A DNA stretch of 64,000 nucleotides from Rhizobium sp. 007 (GTDB lineage Bacteria > Pseudomonadota > Alphaproteobacteria > Rhizobiales > Rhizobiaceae). The stretch lies in NCBI RefSeq assembly GCF_015353075.1, contig NZ_CP064188.1, positions 1,798,001 to 1,862,000 on the forward strand, given 5' to 3'. This document shows, piece by piece, positions 1 through 8,116 of the stretch (position 1 is its first letter; each line of letters opens with the position of its first letter). The position numbers were made by a program, and so were the translations under genes. Under the pieces are notes generated by a model. The model saw only the letters and a program-made list of their open reading frames with translations, made no database searches and was not told the origin of the DNA.

Positions 1-1124
1 ACACGCTTTCCGTCGGCGAGCGGCAGCGGGTGGAGATCATCCGCTGTCTGCTGACAAACCCGAAGCTGCTGATCCTCGACGAGCCGACCTCCGTCCTGCC
101 GCCGCAATCGGTGGAGAGGCTCTTCGAGACATTGCGTCGCCTGCGCGACGGTGGCGTCTCCATTCTCTTCATCTCGCATAAACTGGAGGAAATCCGCGCG
201 ATCTGCGACAGGGCGACCATTCTGCGCGGCGGGCGCGTTACCGGGCATGTCGATCCGCGAAAACACGATGCTCATGACCTGGCCCGCATGATGATCGGCC
301 GCGACATGCCGGAGCCAATGCCGGCGTTGCCCATTTCTGGCGGGGAAAAGCGGCTTGAAATCATAGGCCTCGACTATCGGCCGGATGACCCCTTTGCCGT
401 GCCGCTCTCCACTTTGAGCCTCACGGTTCGTTCGGGCGAAATCCTCGGCATAGCCGGAATTTCCGGCAACGGGCAAAGCGAGCTTGCCTCGCTCATTTCC
501 GGCGAAGTGGTCCTGCCAGGAGAACAGCGCGAGCGGATCTACATGATGGGAAAGGACGTGGGCACGCTCGATGCGGCTGCACGCCGGCAGCTTGGATTTG
601 CCTTCGTTCCCGAAGACCGGCTTGGGCGTGGCGCCGTACCCGAAATGTCCCTCACCCAAAATAGCCTGCTGACCGCTCATCCGCTCAACCTTCTCAGATA
701 CGGTCTCTTTGACGAAGCGAAGGCGATGGCATTCACCGATGAGTGCATCCGCCAGTATGATGTCCGCACGCCCGGCCCAGAGGTGGAAGCCGGCTCGCTC
801 TCTGGCGGTAATCTGCAGAAGTTCATCGTCGGCCGAGAGATCATGCTGTCTCCGAAACTACTGTTCATCGCACAGCCGACATGGGGCGTCGACATCGGCG
901 CTGCATCGGCCATCCGCAGGCGGCTTGTCGGGCTGCGTAACGAAGGCATGGCGATCCTCATCATTTCAGAGGAGCTCGAAGAGCTTTTCGAACTCTGCGA
1001 TATCATTCAGGTGTTGCACCACGGCACGCTGAGCCCGGCTCTCGTCACACGGGACACGCGGCCGGAGGACATCGGCCGATATATGATCGGTGCACATTCT
1101 TCGCAGGAGAAGGCTCTGGCATGA
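1..1124 (+). CDS. ABC transporter ATP-binding protein, nucleoside type (5' partial)
   Basis: The reading frame is open from base 3, so the gene starts upstream of the window; the GTG at base 30 is internal. The visible part begins at the first-domain ABC signature (LSVGERQRVE), followed by a Walker B LLILDEPTSVL and H-loop region. A second, degenerate ATPase half follows: GISGNGQSE replaces a canonical Walker A, with SGGNLQKFIVGRE as signature and IAQPTWGVD as Walker B. Tandem ATPase halves with a degenerate second P-loop are typical of the YufO/NupO ATPases that serve BMP-family nucleoside importers. It overlaps the next permease gene by ATGA, so the three genes are translationally coupled. 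The substrate-binding protein is probably upstream, outside the window. The family assignment is firm; a nucleoside or nucleobase substrate is inferred from family only. Confidence 0.9.
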   Translation, partial: TLSVGERQRVEIIRCLLTNPKLLILDEPTSVLPPQSVERLFETLRRLRDGGVSILFISHKLEEIRAICDRATILRGGRVTGHVDPRKHDAHDLARMMIGRDMPEPMPALPISGGEKRLEIIGLDYRPDDPFAVPLSTLSLTVRSGEILGIAGISGNGQSELASLISGEVVLPGEQRERIYMMGKDVGTLDAAARRQLGFAFVPEDRLGRGAVPEMSLTQNSLLTAHPLNLLRYGLFDEAKAMAFTDECIRQYDVRTPGPEVEAGSLSGGNLQKFIVGREIMLSPKLLFIAQPTWGVDIGAASAIRRRLVGLRNEGMAILIISEELEELFELCDIIQVLHHGTLSPALVTRDTRPEDIGRYMIGAHSSQEKALA

Positions 1125-2221
1125 GGGCTTTATTGGCAGCTATCCTTCCCACCCTTGTCCGTCGGGAGCGCGCCTCGCTGACCGCCACCTTGCTTGCACC
1201 TCCCGTTGCTCTGGGGGTGGCTACCACTCTCAATCTCGGACTTTACGTGTTGATGGGCCGCGATCCGGTCGCTGTCTTCTACGCGATGCTTCTCGAACCC
1301 TTCCTCTCTTGGGCGTCGTTCTCCGAAGTCATGCTGAAGACAGGCCCCCTTCTCCTCATCGCGCAGGGCCTGGCGATCGGCTTTCGCGCCAAGGTCTTTA
1401 ACATCGGTGCCGAGGGCCAGTTCATTCTGGGTGCGATCTTCGCCTCGGCCATCCCCGTATGGTTCCCGCAGGCGACGGGTCAATGGATCTGGCCACTGAT
1501 GCTGTTCCTTGGCGCACTCGGTGGTGCTTCATGGGCATCGCTTACCGCCTTCTGGCGCGTCAGGCTCAACGCGAACGAGATCCTCGTTTCCCTGATGCTG
1601 AGCCTCGTTGCTGCGCAGTTGCTCAACTACCTGCTGCTTGGTCCCTGGAAGGATCCCAACGGGTTTAACTTTCCTCAATCTGTGATGTTCCAGTATGATG
1701 CGATGGTGCCGATCTTGATCTCCGGCACCCGCATCAACGTTTCCCTGCTCCTGACGATCGTCTTGTCGATGGTGGCATGGATCTTCATGCAGAAGAGCTT
1801 CACCGGCTATAAGCTCCAGGTCGGCGGCCTCGCGCCGCGTGCCGCCGGCTACGCCGGTTTTAACGAAGGGTGGGCGATCTGGCTTTCCCTTCTCATCGGC
1901 GGATGCGCCGCAGGGCTTGCTGGCGCAGCCGAGGTTGCCGGTCCCCTCGGCCAGTTGCAGCGCTCGATTTCGACGGGTTATGGCTATGCGGCTATTATCG
2001 TCGCCTATCTCGGCGGTCTGCATCCAATCGGGATCGTGGTCTCTGCGCTGTTCATGGCGGCGCTCTACATCGGGGGCGACAATGCCATGGTGTCGGCAAA
2101 CTTGCCGATTGCCGCGGTCCGCGTATTTCAAGGTAGTCTCCTCGTCGCCTATCTCATCGCCGTCGCCTTCGTGCGGTACCGTCTCGAATGGCGCCTTTCC
2201 AACTACCGGAGCCAGCCATGA
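1121..2221 (+). CDS. ABC transporter permease, NupP-like
   Basis: A 366-residue inner-membrane protein with about ten hydrophobic segments. It carries the family sequence FRAKVFNIGAEGQFILGAI near residues 85-105, characteristic of BPD_transp_2 permeases of nucleoside/BMP importers. It starts inside the stop of the ATPase gene (ATGA) and ends in an ATGA overlap with the second permease. It would form half of the heterodimeric channel with the next gene product. The exact substrate cannot be read from sequence; purine/pyrimidine nucleosides or related heterocycles are the family norm and fit the deaminase-like and creatininase-like genes downstream. Confidence 0.9.
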   Translation: MRALLAAILPTLVRRERASLTATLLAPPVALGVATTLNLGLYVLMGRDPVAVFYAMLLEPFLSWASFSEVMLKTGPLLLIAQGLAIGFRAKVFNIGAEGQFILGAIFASAIPVWFPQATGQWIWPLMLFLGALGGASWASLTAFWRVRLNANEILVSLMLSLVAAQLLNYLLLGPWKDPNGFNFPQSVMFQYDAMVPILISGTRINVSLLLTIVLSMVAWIFMQKSFTGYKLQVGGLAPRAAGYAGFNEGWAIWLSLLIGGCAAGLAGAAEVAGPLGQLQRSISTGYGYAAIIVAYLGGLHPIGIVVSALFMAALYIGGDNAMVSANLPIAAVRVFQGSLLVAYLIAVAFVRYRLEWRLSNYRSQP

Positions 2222-3129
2222 ACGCCATCGAATTCATCCTTGCCGGGATGCTCGCGGCTGCGACACCGTTCCTCCTTGCAGCTCTCGGCGAGCTGGTGGT
2301 CGAGCGAGCCGGGGTTCTCAACCTCGGCGCCGAGGGTTTGATGGCGTTCGGTGCGGTGCTCGCCTTCATCATCGTCTATCATGGTGGGGGCCATCTTTTG
2401 GGTTTCGTCGCCGCCGGTCTCGGCAGCGCCGCGCTTTCAATCGTATTTGCCGTCATCGCGGTCGGACTTCGGGCAAACCAAGTAGCGACAGGTCTAGCGA
2501 TCGGCATTCTCGGTCAAGGCCTCTCGGCGCTCTTCGGCAAGACCTATGAAAGCCTCACGGTCAAGGGGCTTCCAAAGTTTGCCTTTCCATGGCTTTCCGA
2601 TATCCCAGTCATTGGCAACCTTTTCATCCAAGACGCCGTCGTCTGGCTTTCCCTTGCCGCAACATTCGCCATTTGGGCGATGTTTGCCTATACGAAGGCC
2701 GGTCTTGTCGTCCGGGCGATCGGCGAGAACCCCAAAGCCGCCCATGCTGTCGGGTATTCAGTCATCGCCGTCCGCTTCGCCGCCATCGCATTCGGCGGAA
2801 CGATGGCAGGGTTTGCCGGCGCCTACGCGTCGGTCGTCTACACACCGCTTTGGGCCGATGGGATGATCGCCGGTCGTGGCTGGATCGCAATCGCGCTCGT
2901 CGTCTTCGGGACGTGGCTCACCGGTCGGATCTTTTTGGGGGCGTGCCTCTTCGGAGCCGTGTCACTGACGGGTCTCGCAGCCCAGGCGGCCGGACTGGAC
3001 GTCCCATCACAACTGCTTGCGAGCCTGCCCTATCTCGTCACGATTATCGTGCTGGGCATCATTTCGGCAGACCGCCGCCTGCTAAAGCTGAATGGCGTCG
3101 CCTCGCTCGGCGAGCCTTTCGAACGCTAG
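2218..3129 (+). CDS. ABC transporter permease, NupQ-like
   Basis: A 303-residue membrane protein paired with the preceding permease. The family motif ERAGVLNLGAEGLMAFGA lies near residues 28-45. I chose ATG 2218 because it overlaps the previous stop (ATGA), has a GGAG about 8 bases upstream, and gives the normal NupQ length; an in-frame ATG at 2188 would add ten non-conserved residues inside the upstream gene. It is the last gene of the first importer operon. About 290 bases, including the 38-bp box at 3331, separate it from the creatininase gene. Confidence 0.9.
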   Translation: MNAIEFILAGMLAAATPFLLAALGELVVERAGVLNLGAEGLMAFGAVLAFIIVYHGGGHLLGFVAAGLGSAALSIVFAVIAVGLRANQVATGLAIGILGQGLSALFGKTYESLTVKGLPKFAFPWLSDIPVIGNLFIQDAVVWLSLAATFAIWAMFAYTKAGLVVRAIGENPKAAHAVGYSVIAVRFAAIAFGGTMAGFAGAYASVVYTPLWADGMIAGRGWIAIALVVFGTWLTGRIFLGACLFGAVSLTGLAAQAAGLDVPSQLLASLPYLVTIIVLGIISADRRLLKLNGVASLGEPFER

Positions 3130-3330
3130 CATAACGCCAAGCGGCTTTTGAAAATTCAGGTGTGAAGAGAGTTCGACCATGAACCTGCGTTGCGGCGGCA
3201 ACCGCCCATTGGCCGAAGGCGCGCGTTTCGAACCGCATTTTCTCTTCGGATTGTGGTCGAGCACCTGCGTCCGAAAAATTATCCGAGCGCCACCTGGGCA
3301 AGCCTTAGACTGTACTCTTGGCACCTCTCG

Positions 3331-3368
3331 CAAAAAGGCATCGGCATTGGCGCAAATTGATGCTTTTC
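3331..3368. promoter_or_regulatory. Putative LysR operator box, copy 1
   Basis: The left half CAAAAAGGCATCG and right half GATGCTTTTC are separated by 15 bases and form an imperfect inverted repeat (AAAAGGCATC against GAAAAGCATC). The same half-sites with the same spacing recur at 5241-5278 upstream of the THI5-type importer and next to the LysR gene. Here the box sits 55 bases before the creatininase start codon. I infer a binding site for the LysR protein encoded at 4223-5173; no start site has been mapped. Confidence 0.6.
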
Positions 3369-3422
3369 GCATGCACGCAGGTTCCCTACTCAATAGTGGA
3401 AGGCCAAGGAAGGGATGCGGCA

Positions 3423-4220
3423 ATGGCGATGCCATTTTACTGGAACGAGCTCAATACCTCTGACTTCGCGGCGCTTTCTTGCGACACGACCATAGCCATC
3501 CTGCCGATCGCGTCGACAGAACAGCATGGGCCGCATCTGCCAATCGCCACCGATGTCGCAATCGCACACGGAATGCTTGCGGAGTTGCGCAAGGAGCGGC
3601 CCGAAGACCTTGACATACTGGTCCTGCCGACGCAGGAGATCGGCAAGGCGAACGAACATATCTATGGCCCGGGCACGCTCTCGCTTGGAGCCGAACTTTT
3701 GATCCCGGTCTGGACTGCGATTGGCGCAAAGGTCGCGGAAGCTGGTATCCGCAAAATGGTAATCGTCAACTCGCATGGCGGCAATGTCGACATCATGAGC
3801 ATCGTTGCGCGCGAATTGCGCGTCCGTCACCAGATGGCCGTGCTGTCGACGCAGTGGGGCCGGTTCGGACATCCGGAAGGCATGATCAGCGAACACGAAG
3901 CAAAATACGGTATTCACGGCGGCGAGGTGGAGACCTCCCTGATGCTGCGTTTCCGGCCGGACCTGGTGCGCATGGACAAGGCGCAGAATTTTGCCTCGAA
4001 AGCCGAATGGATGCGGGAACGGTCGAACTATATTCAGCCTTTACCCCCGCATTCGTTGGCGTGGATTGCGCATGATCTCAATCCCAACGGCGTCGTCGGC
4101 GACGCCTCGCGCGGCACGGCGGAAAAGGGCGCAGCCATCTGCCGCCATCAAGTGAAGGGCTTCATCGAGATGCTCTATGATTTGAAGCTCTATCCTCTTT
4201 CAAATCTCTACACGAAGTAA
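3423..4220 (+). CDS. Creatininase-family amidohydrolase
   Basis: A 265-residue cytosolic metal-dependent hydrolase. Family residues are present: STEQHGPHLPIATD (Glu, His and Asp ligands) near residue 35, SHGGNVD near residue 115, and GEVETSLMLRF with a further acidic ligand. ATG 3423 was chosen over the longer frame from 3318 because AAGGAAGGG lies just upstream and the protein then begins at the usual creatininase N-terminus. Family members open cyclic amides such as creatinine or act on related ring amides; the actual substrate is unknown here. It is convergent with the LysR gene, ending 2 bases from its stop, and carries the LysR-type box in its leader. Confidence 0.85.
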   Translation: MAMPFYWNELNTSDFAALSCDTTIAILPIASTEQHGPHLPIATDVAIAHGMLAELRKERPEDLDILVLPTQEIGKANEHIYGPGTLSLGAELLIPVWTAIGAKVAEAGIRKMVIVNSHGGNVDIMSIVARELRVRHQMAVLSTQWGRFGHPEGMISEHEAKYGIHGGEVETSLMLRFRPDLVRMDKAQNFASKAEWMRERSNYIQPLPPHSLAWIAHDLNPNGVVGDASRGTAEKGAAICRHQVKGFIEMLYDLKLYPLSNLYTK

Positions 4221-4222
4221 GG

Positions 4223-5173
4223 TCAACTGGCAGCCGGCTTGTCGGGCGCGATGTGCCCCTTGACCTGAAGTTCCTGTACAAGGCCGGCAAGCTCTGCCAG
4301 CAGGTATTCCACGAACAGGCTCGTTGCGGCGTCCAGCGGCGCACGCACACGGGCAAACAACTTCATCGGCTGCTGGCGCGCATGTGGCTCGGCGACCGGA
4401 CGGAAAACCAGTTCGCCCTTTCGGCACTCGGTGATCACGTCGAGCGGATTGAGCATCGATAACCCTGCCCCGCATTTCACCAGCTTCTTCAGCATCTCCG
4501 AAGCATTGGTCTCGAGCACCGGCTCGACATGAACATCGAGCCGCGCAAGTGCAAGATTGATCACTTCGCGCAGGCTGGTGCCCTGTTGGGCCAGCACCAG
4601 TCGCTCCTGCACCACGTCCGTCAGGTTGATCGGGCCTTGACCGATAAGCCGATGGCCGGGTGGCATGACGACGCCGATCGGGATGTCGAAAGCTCCGAGA
4701 GTGCGTATTCCAGGTGTCGCCGGAATATTGAAGCCGAGGCCGATATCCACCTCACCCGACAGCACGGGATTGACCGTCATCGTGCCGGCATCATTTCTGA
4801 TCTGAAAGAAAACACGCGGATGTTCCAACTGAAAGCGGCTGATGATTTCCGCCAGCGGCCCAGCGGCAAGCCCGACCGTCGTTACCAGACGCACCTTGCC
4901 CGCCTGCTGCATCCTGAGACTGCGGATGCGGCCCTCCAAACGATCGTAATTCTTCAGAACCTCGCGAATGTGTTCTATGCACAGTTCGCCGGCCGCAGTC
5001 AGCCTGAGGCCGCGCGGCAGGCGCTCGAAGAGCGGAGCGCCCATTTCCGCTTCCAGCGCCAGGATCTGCCGGTTGATGGCAGAGGAAGCAACGTTCAACC
5101 GTGCCGCTGCCTTGCGAATAGAGCCCGACCGCGCAATTTCGTTGATGTAGAGAAGCTTCCTGGAATGCAGCAT
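4223..5173 (-). CDS. LysR-family transcriptional regulator
   Basis: A 316-residue regulator with an N-terminal winged helix-turn-helix (INEIARSGSIRKAAARLNVASSAINRQI) and a LysR substrate-binding domain. ATG 5173 is preferred: the minus strand has a GAGGG about 7 bases upstream, and the extension to 5287 carries no conserved residues. It is divergent from the substrate-binding-protein gene at 5358; the intergenic region holds one of the two 38-bp boxes (5241-5278), the other preceding the creatininase gene. This placement suggests that it controls both flanking transcription units, probably in response to a pathway metabolite. Autoregulation is likely for the family but not shown. Confidence 0.9.
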   Translation of the reverse strand: MLHSRKLLYINEIARSGSIRKAAARLNVASSAINRQILALEAEMGAPLFERLPRGLRLTAAGELCIEHIREVLKNYDRLEGRIRSLRMQQAGKVRLVTTVGLAAGPLAEIISRFQLEHPRVFFQIRNDAGTMTVNPVLSGEVDIGLGFNIPATPGIRTLGAFDIPIGVVMPPGHRLIGQGPINLTDVVQERLVLAQQGTSLREVINLALARLDVHVEPVLETNASEMLKKLVKCGAGLSMLNPLDVITECRKGELVFRPVAEPHARQQPMKLFARVRAPLDAATSLFVEYLLAELAGLVQELQVKGHIAPDKPAAS

Positions 5174-5240
5174 CGCGCGCCCTCGGTGCATCAAATTTAA
5201 GCACGCAGCCCAAATAAGGAACGCGCACCGTTTGAGATGC

Positions 5241-5278
5241 CAAAAAGGCATCGTTGCGCACGAATTTTGATGCTTTTC
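5241..5278. promoter_or_regulatory. Putative LysR operator box, copy 2
   Basis: It has the same CAAAAAGGCATCG-N15-GATGCTTTTC arrangement as 3331-3368, in the LysR/importer divergent region, 79 bases before the substrate-binding-protein start. The half-sites match exactly and the 15-base centres differ, which is the pattern expected of a conserved binding site rather than a recent duplication. Confidence 0.65.
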
Positions 5279-5357
5279 AAAGAGCAACGCAATCGCTCAA
5301 ATGAAGAAAATGGGGTGCCGGTAGGGCAATCCCTGGCACCATAGGGGAACGCCGAAC

Positions 5358-6374
5358 ATGTCCAATGCACTGAAAAATATTGCACTCACCGCATTCCTTG
5401 GTATCGGGGGCGCGATCGCCGCGGCCGTGCCGGGCCACGCGCTCGACAAGGTAAGCTATGGCACCAACTGGCTGGCGCAGGCCGAGCATGGTGGCTTCTA
5501 TCAGGCGGTCGCCGACGGCACCTACGAGAAGTACGGTCTCGACGTCAGCATCGTTCAGGGCGGCCCGAATGCAGCAAACAGCGCGCTGCTGATATCCGGC
5601 AAGATTGACTTCTACATGGGCGGCTCACAGGGCGAAATCACCGCCGTCGAGCAAGGCATTCCTTTGGTGGATGTCGCAGCCATCTTCCAGAAAGACCCGC
5701 AGGTGCTGATTGCGCATCCTAATGCCGGCATTGAGACGTTCGAGGATCTGGCCAAGCTGAAGACGCTCTTCCTCGGCAAGGACGGTTACCTGACCTACTT
5801 CGAGTGGATGAAATCCAATTACAACGGCTTCAAGGACGAACAGTACAAACCCTACAACTTCAATCCTGGACCGTTCATCGCCGACAAGGAGTCTGCCCAG
5901 CAAGGCTACCTGACGTCCGAACCCTACGAAATCCAGAAGCAGACGGGCTGGGAGCCGAAGGTGTTCCTGCTCGCCGACAACGGCTATACCCCATACTCCA
6001 CGATGATCACAACGACCCAGATGATGATCGACACGAAGCCGGACATCGTCCAGCGCTTCGTCGATGCCTCGATCGAAGGCTGGTACAATTACCTTTACAG
6101 TGACAACAGCAAGGCGAATGAACTGATCAAGAATGACAATCCGGAAATGACGGATGGTCAGATCGCCTATTCCATTGCCAAGATGAAGGAATTCGGCATC
6201 GTTGAATCCGGCGACGCCATGGACAAGGGCATCGGCTGCATCACCGACGCGCACTACAAGAAGTTCTTCGACGAAATGGTGGCGATCAAGATCTTCAAGG
6301 CAGACACGGACTATACCAAGGCCTTTACGACCAAGTTCGTCTGCAAGGGCACCGGCATGTCGCTGAAGAAGTAA
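5358..6374 (+). CDS. ABC transporter substrate-binding protein, NMT1/THI5-SsuA type
   Basis: A 338-residue periplasmic protein with an N-terminal signal (hydrophobic segment LTAFLGIGGAIAAAVPGHA, cleavage expected near residue 27). The mature part fits the NMT1/THI5-like fold: YGTNWLAQAEHGGFYQAVADG near residues 33-53 and QGGPNAANSALLISGKIDFYMGG next. Relatives bind pyrimidine precursors of thiamine, taurine/sulfonates, nitrate or riboflavin. It is the first gene of an importer set with the ATPase at 6447 and permease at 7277, followed directly by a deaminase-like hydrolase, so a ring-nitrogen compound is a reasonable but unproven ligand. Confidence 0.88.
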   Translation: MSNALKNIALTAFLGIGGAIAAAVPGHALDKVSYGTNWLAQAEHGGFYQAVADGTYEKYGLDVSIVQGGPNAANSALLISGKIDFYMGGSQGEITAVEQGIPLVDVAAIFQKDPQVLIAHPNAGIETFEDLAKLKTLFLGKDGYLTYFEWMKSNYNGFKDEQYKPYNFNPGPFIADKESAQQGYLTSEPYEIQKQTGWEPKVFLLADNGYTPYSTMITTTQMMIDTKPDIVQRFVDASIEGWYNYLYSDNSKANELIKNDNPEMTDGQIAYSIAKMKEFGIVESGDAMDKGIGCITDAHYKKFFDEMVAIKIFKADTDYTKAFTTKFVCKGTGMSLKK

Positions 6375-6446
6375 GCCACAGGGCTGTGTGAAGAGCTTGC
6401 CGCGCCAAGCGTCAAGCTGCATCCTCTTCAAACAAAGAGACCCGCA

Positions 6447-7274
6447 ATGCCCCTAGCCGAAGTCCAGACGGCGCCGCTGACTGAAAAACGCAAACGGCCG
6501 CTGGTCGCCATGCAATCCGTTTCGAAGGTTTTCTCCAGCGGAACGGTCGCGCTTTCTGGCATGTCGCTCACGGTCGAGACTGGCGAGTTCATCAGCCTGC
6601 TCGGCCCGTCGGGTTGCGGCAAGTCGACTGCGCTTCGCATCATAGCCGGCCTTGGTGATATCACGTCCGGCAACATCGACTGGCCGAGTTCGCGCATCAA
6701 CGCAAAGGGACTTCCCGAAGGCGATATCGGTTTCGTCTTCCAGGAGCCGACGCTGATGCCGTGGAAGAATGTCTTCAGTAATGTCCATCTGCCACTAAAG
6801 CTGCGCGGGGTTTCAAGGGCCGCGGCACGCGATCAGATCATGAGTGCGCTCGCGACCGTCGGCTTGCAGGATTTCGCCGGCGCCTATCCGCGCGAGCTCT
6901 CCGGCGGCATGAAGATGCGCGTCTCGATCGCCCGTGCGCTCGTAACCAAGCCGAAACTTCTTTTGATGGACGAGCCCTTCGCGGCACTCGACGAAATCAC
7001 GCGTCAGAAGCTGAACGACGATGTACTGCGGCTCTGGAAGGAGACGGGCATCACCGTGATCTTCGTCACCCATTCCGTCTTCGAATCCGCCTATCTGTCT
7101 AGCCGCATCGTTGTCATGAAGGCGCGCCCCGGCCGGGTTCATGCAGATCTTTCGCTTGTGACGAGCCGGGAGCGCGACGCGCATTATCGCACCTCGGAAG
7201 AATACCGGCGCGCCTGCGAAACGGTCTCCCATTCGCTGATCGGGGCAATTAACGCTGCAAAGGAAGATCGTTGA
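6447..7274 (+). CDS. ABC transporter ATP-binding protein, SsuB/TauB/ThiZ type
   Basis: A 275-residue single-domain ATPase with Walker A GPSGCGKST, Q-loop FQEPTLMPW, signature LSGGMKMRVSIARAL, Walker B LLLMDEPFAALDE and H-loop VTHSVFES, all intact. It energises uptake with the permease at 7277. The gene ends in the TTGA that precedes the permease start. Family assignment is secure; the transported solute is not determined by this subunit. Confidence 0.92.
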   Translation: MPLAEVQTAPLTEKRKRPLVAMQSVSKVFSSGTVALSGMSLTVETGEFISLLGPSGCGKSTALRIIAGLGDITSGNIDWPSSRINAKGLPEGDIGFVFQEPTLMPWKNVFSNVHLPLKLRGVSRAAARDQIMSALATVGLQDFAGAYPRELSGGMKMRVSIARALVTKPKLLLMDEPFAALDEITRQKLNDDVLRLWKETGITVIFVTHSVFESAYLSSRIVVMKARPGRVHADLSLVTSRERDAHYRTSEEYRRACETVSHSLIGAINAAKEDR

Positions 7275-7276
7275 AG

Positions 7277-8116
7277 ATGGACACAGCCGACGCCTTCGCG
7301 CCGTCGATCCCCAATCGGCCCAACCCCAGGCGGCGTGATCTGGCGCTTCGTATTGCCGTACCCTTCGCCGTCATAGCCGTCGTTGTCTTGATTTGGGGGC
7401 TCTATGTCAAGCTCTCCGGTGTTCCGCCCTATATCCTCCCCGGACCGATCGCCGTGGCCAATGCCTTTGCCACGGATTGGGGCACGCTCGCCCCCGCCCT
7501 TTGGGTCACAACCAAGATCACCTTCATGTCGCTGATGCTGGCACTGGTCGGCGGCGTCGGTTTTGCGATCTTCCTCGTTCAATCCCGGTGGATCGAGATC
7601 GCCTTCTACCCGCTTGCAGTGATCCTGCAGGTAACACCGATTGTGGCTATATCGCCTCTCATCCTCATTTATGCACCATCGACGCAGGTGGCCCTCCTCA
7701 TCTGCGCTTTCCTCGTCGCCTTCTTTCCGATCCTTTCCAACATGGTCCAGGGCCTGAAAAGCGTCGATCACAATCTGATCAATCTCTTCGAGCTTTACGG
7801 TGCCTCGCGTTGGCAGACGCTGCTCTATCTCAAGCTGCCTGCAGCCCAGCCCTATTTCATGACAGGGCTCAGGATCGGTGGCGGGCTTGCGCTGATTGCC
7901 GCTGTTGTGGCGGAATTCGCCGCCGGCTCAGCCGGCGCCGGTTCCGGCCTCGCCTTTCGCCTGCTCGAGGCCCAGTATCGGCTAAACATACCCCGACTCT
8001 TCGCGGCCTTGCTGATGCTGTCGCTGCTCGGCGTCGCAATCTTTGCCGTCACGTCCTTCATCTCGTGGCTCAGCCTGCATCGCTGGCATGAAAGCAGCCT
8101 GAGACGGGAAAACTGA
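7277..8116 (+). CDS. ABC transporter permease, SsuC/TauC/ThiX type
   Basis: A 279-residue inner-membrane permease with about six membrane spans. The EAA-loop region (LFELYGASRWQTLLYLKLPAAQPYFMTGL is the corresponding stretch, near residues 175-203; key residues E, G and the LP pair) is intact. ATG 7277 is chosen because AAAGGAAG lies about 10 bases upstream; a TTG at 7271 overlapping the previous stop is the alternative. Its stop overlaps the start of the amidohydrolase gene (TGATG), which implies transcriptional and translational coupling of uptake and hydrolysis. Confidence 0.9.
   Translation: MDTADAFAPSIPNRPNPRRRDLALRIAVPFAVIAVVVLIWGLYVKLSGVPPYILPGPIAVANAFATDWGTLAPALWVTTKITFMSLMLALVGGVGFAIFLVQSRWIEIAFYPLAVILQVTPIVAISPLILIYAPSTQVALLICAFLVAFFPILSNMVQGLKSVDHNLINLFELYGASRWQTLLYLKLPAAQPYFMTGLRIGGGLALIAAVVAEFAAGSAGAGSGLAFRLLEAQYRLNIPRLFAALLMLSLLGVAIFAVTSFISWLSLHRWHESSLRREN

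Noticed and set aside
677..1006. Minus-strand frame inside the first ATPase gene, and many similar long antisense frames throughout
   Set aside because: High-GC coding DNA creates long shadow frames; these show no domain, biased composition (Arg/Ser/Pro rich) and no ribosome sites.
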